This document shows positions 63,195 through 64,000 of a stretch of 64,000 bases of DNA, one piece after another. Made by a program: the position numbers and the translations under genes. Under the pieces are notes generated by a model, which had not been told where the DNA came from, did not search any database, and worked only from the letters and a program-made list of their open reading frames with translations. The stretch is from Pseudomonas sp. GR 6-02 (GTDB taxonomy: Bacteria; Pseudomonadota; Gammaproteobacteria; Pseudomonadales; Pseudomonadaceae): assembly GCF_001655615.1 (NCBI RefSeq), contig NZ_CP011567.1:2613001-2677000 (forward strand). The letters are read 5' to 3'. Position 1 is the first letter of the stretch, and each line of letters opens with the position of its first letter.

Positions 63195-63502
63195 TGCTTC
63201 GTTCTTGCCCTTCGAATCAATGATCACGCTGAGCAGCGTATGCATTTGATTCACGTATGAGTCGACCACCTTTTTTCTTTTTATCGTCGAGCCTATCGAG
63301 GAGCAAGGGCGGCCCTCTGCTCAGATCTGGCCCTGTTCATCTTCAGTCCACTCACACCCCTTTATTACATTTTGCACATCAGGTCCTGCCACCCTTGTAA
63401 CTTCCCGCAGGTCACGGACAGGCGTCGCATTCAGCGGATAGTCCGCACCGCGCAAGGTGCCCAATATCGTCTCCAACGTTCCTGAACCCTTGGAGATTCG
63501 AT
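63195..63502. other. Intergenic region between the LRAT-like gene and the hydrolase
   Basis: 308 bases. The last third contains the second leader-like copy (63405-63486); no gene or other convincing motif is seen in the rest. Confidence 0.5.
63405..63486 (+). repeat. Conserved leader-like element, copy 2
   Basis: Second copy of the element described at 62549. It ends 16 bases before the hydrolase ATG. Here the spacer between the conserved blocks can form GCACC-GCGCAA-GGTGC; in copy 1 the same place has CCC-TCTC-GGG, so a hairpin is kept with different bases. Confidence 0.6.
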
Positions 63503-64000
63503 ATGAAAGGCCAGTATGTCAGCGTGCCGGTTTCGTCCGGCGGTCACTTCCAGGCTTACCTGGCGACCTCTGTCGATGGTCGCGGGCCGGGCGTGGTGCT
63601 CTGTCAGGAAATCTTCGGCGTTAACCAGGCCATGCGTGAAGTCGCTGATCTGTTGGCCGAGGAAGGTTACACCGTGCTGGTTCCGGACCTTTACTGGCGC
63701 CAGGAGCCCGGTGTCGAATTAGGTTACACCGAGGCCGACTTTGGTCGCGCCTATGAGCTGTACCAGGGTTTCGACGAGGCACTGGGCATTGATGATATCC
63801 GCGCCAGTCTGAATGCCCTGGAGACCTTGCCCCAATGCAAGCCGGGTGACCTGGGTGTTGTGGGCTATTGCCTGGGGGGCAAGTTGGCTTACCTGGCGGC
63901 TTGCCGGTTACCTGAAGTGGCTTGTGCCGTCGGTTACTACGGCGTAGGCATTGAAAACGCCTTGTCGGAAGCGGAAGGACTGCAGGGTCGCCTGGTGCTG
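63503..64000 (+). CDS. Dienelactone hydrolase family protein (3' end outside window)
   Basis: First 166 codons of an alpha/beta hydrolase. N-terminal MKGQYVSVPVSSGGHFQAYL, the CQEIFGVN loop with the glutamate that activates the nucleophile, and the nucleophile elbow GYCLGGK with cysteine, all typical of dienelactone hydrolases. GGAG precedes the ATG. The C-terminal Asp and His of the triad lie beyond the window. Confidence 0.9.
   Translation, partial: MKGQYVSVPVSSGGHFQAYLATSVDGRGPGVVLCQEIFGVNQAMREVADLLAEEGYTVLVPDLYWRQEPGVELGYTEADFGRAYELYQGFDEALGIDDIRASLNALETLPQCKPGDLGVVGYCLGGKLAYLAACRLPEVACAVGYYGVGIENALSEAEGLQGRLVL

Overview
The window comes from a denitrifying Pseudomonas, most likely of the fluorescens group. 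Three things point there: the gene orders nirSMCFDLGHJEN, nirQOP-norCB-norD-dnr and narXL-narK1K2GHJI match those known in Pseudomonas; the intergenic spaces carry GC-rich REPIN-type palindromes typical of that group; and almost every anaerobic promoter has an Anr/Dnr box (TTGAT-N4-ATCAA). It reads as one large anaerobic-respiration island, roughly 5-57 kb, between an ABC/TonB uptake operon on the left and an iron-uptake operon plus unrelated genes on the right.

Layout. 0-4.8 kb: sulfonate/nitrate-type ABC transporter (permease cut by the window edge, ATPase, lipoprotein binding protein) followed by tonB-exbB-exbD. 5.1-12.3 kb: aer divergent from moaCDE, a small haem-type membrane protein, a HemN-like gene lacking the radical-SAM cysteines, true hemN, and a short-chain dehydrogenase. 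12.4-21.7 kb (minus): the complete haem d1/cytochrome cd1 operon nirS-M-C-F-D-L-G-H-J-E-N. 21.9-27.6 kb (plus): nirQOP, norCB, norD. 27.7-34 kb: regulation and nitrosative-stress block with dnrP, dnr, a 29-codon ORF, nnrS, a CopD-like protein, ytfE/dnrN, norR and pdxH. 34.2-38.6 kb: moaB-moeA and ubiU-ubiV-ubiT. 38.9-54.3 kb: DGC-domain protein, dnrE-like regulator, narL, narX, then divergent narK1-narK2-narG-H-J-I, a parvulin and moaA. 54.6-57.6 kb: class III ribonucleotide reductase in two pieces plus nrdG. 57.6-60.7 kb (minus): ftrABCD ferrous-iron uptake with a Fur box. 60.9-64 kb: DUF3079 gene with a perfect Anr/Dnr box, an AraC regulator, an LRAT-like gene and a dienelactone hydrolase cut by the edge.

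How it works together. Nitrate enters through NarK1/NarK2 and is reduced by NarGHI, which needs molybdenum cofactor (moaA, moaB, moaCDE, moeA). Nitrite is reduced to NO by NirS and NO to N2O by NorCB; no nos genes are in the window. HemN, UbiTUV, NrdD/NrdG and PdxH keep haem, quinone, dNTP and B6 supply running without oxygen. Control is layered: Anr/Dnr boxes, NarL palindromes, and an NO-sensing NorR/sigma-54 tier. The last is the most striking observation: two clusters of three NorR sites stand at the same distance (43 bp) from two minus-strand sigma-54 promoters, one before ytfE and the other before the 29-codon ORF and dnr, which would put the denitrification regulator Dnr under NorR.

Limits: everything was read by eye. 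Promoter and operator calls are motif matches, and homology is by recognition of motifs and gene order, not by database search.
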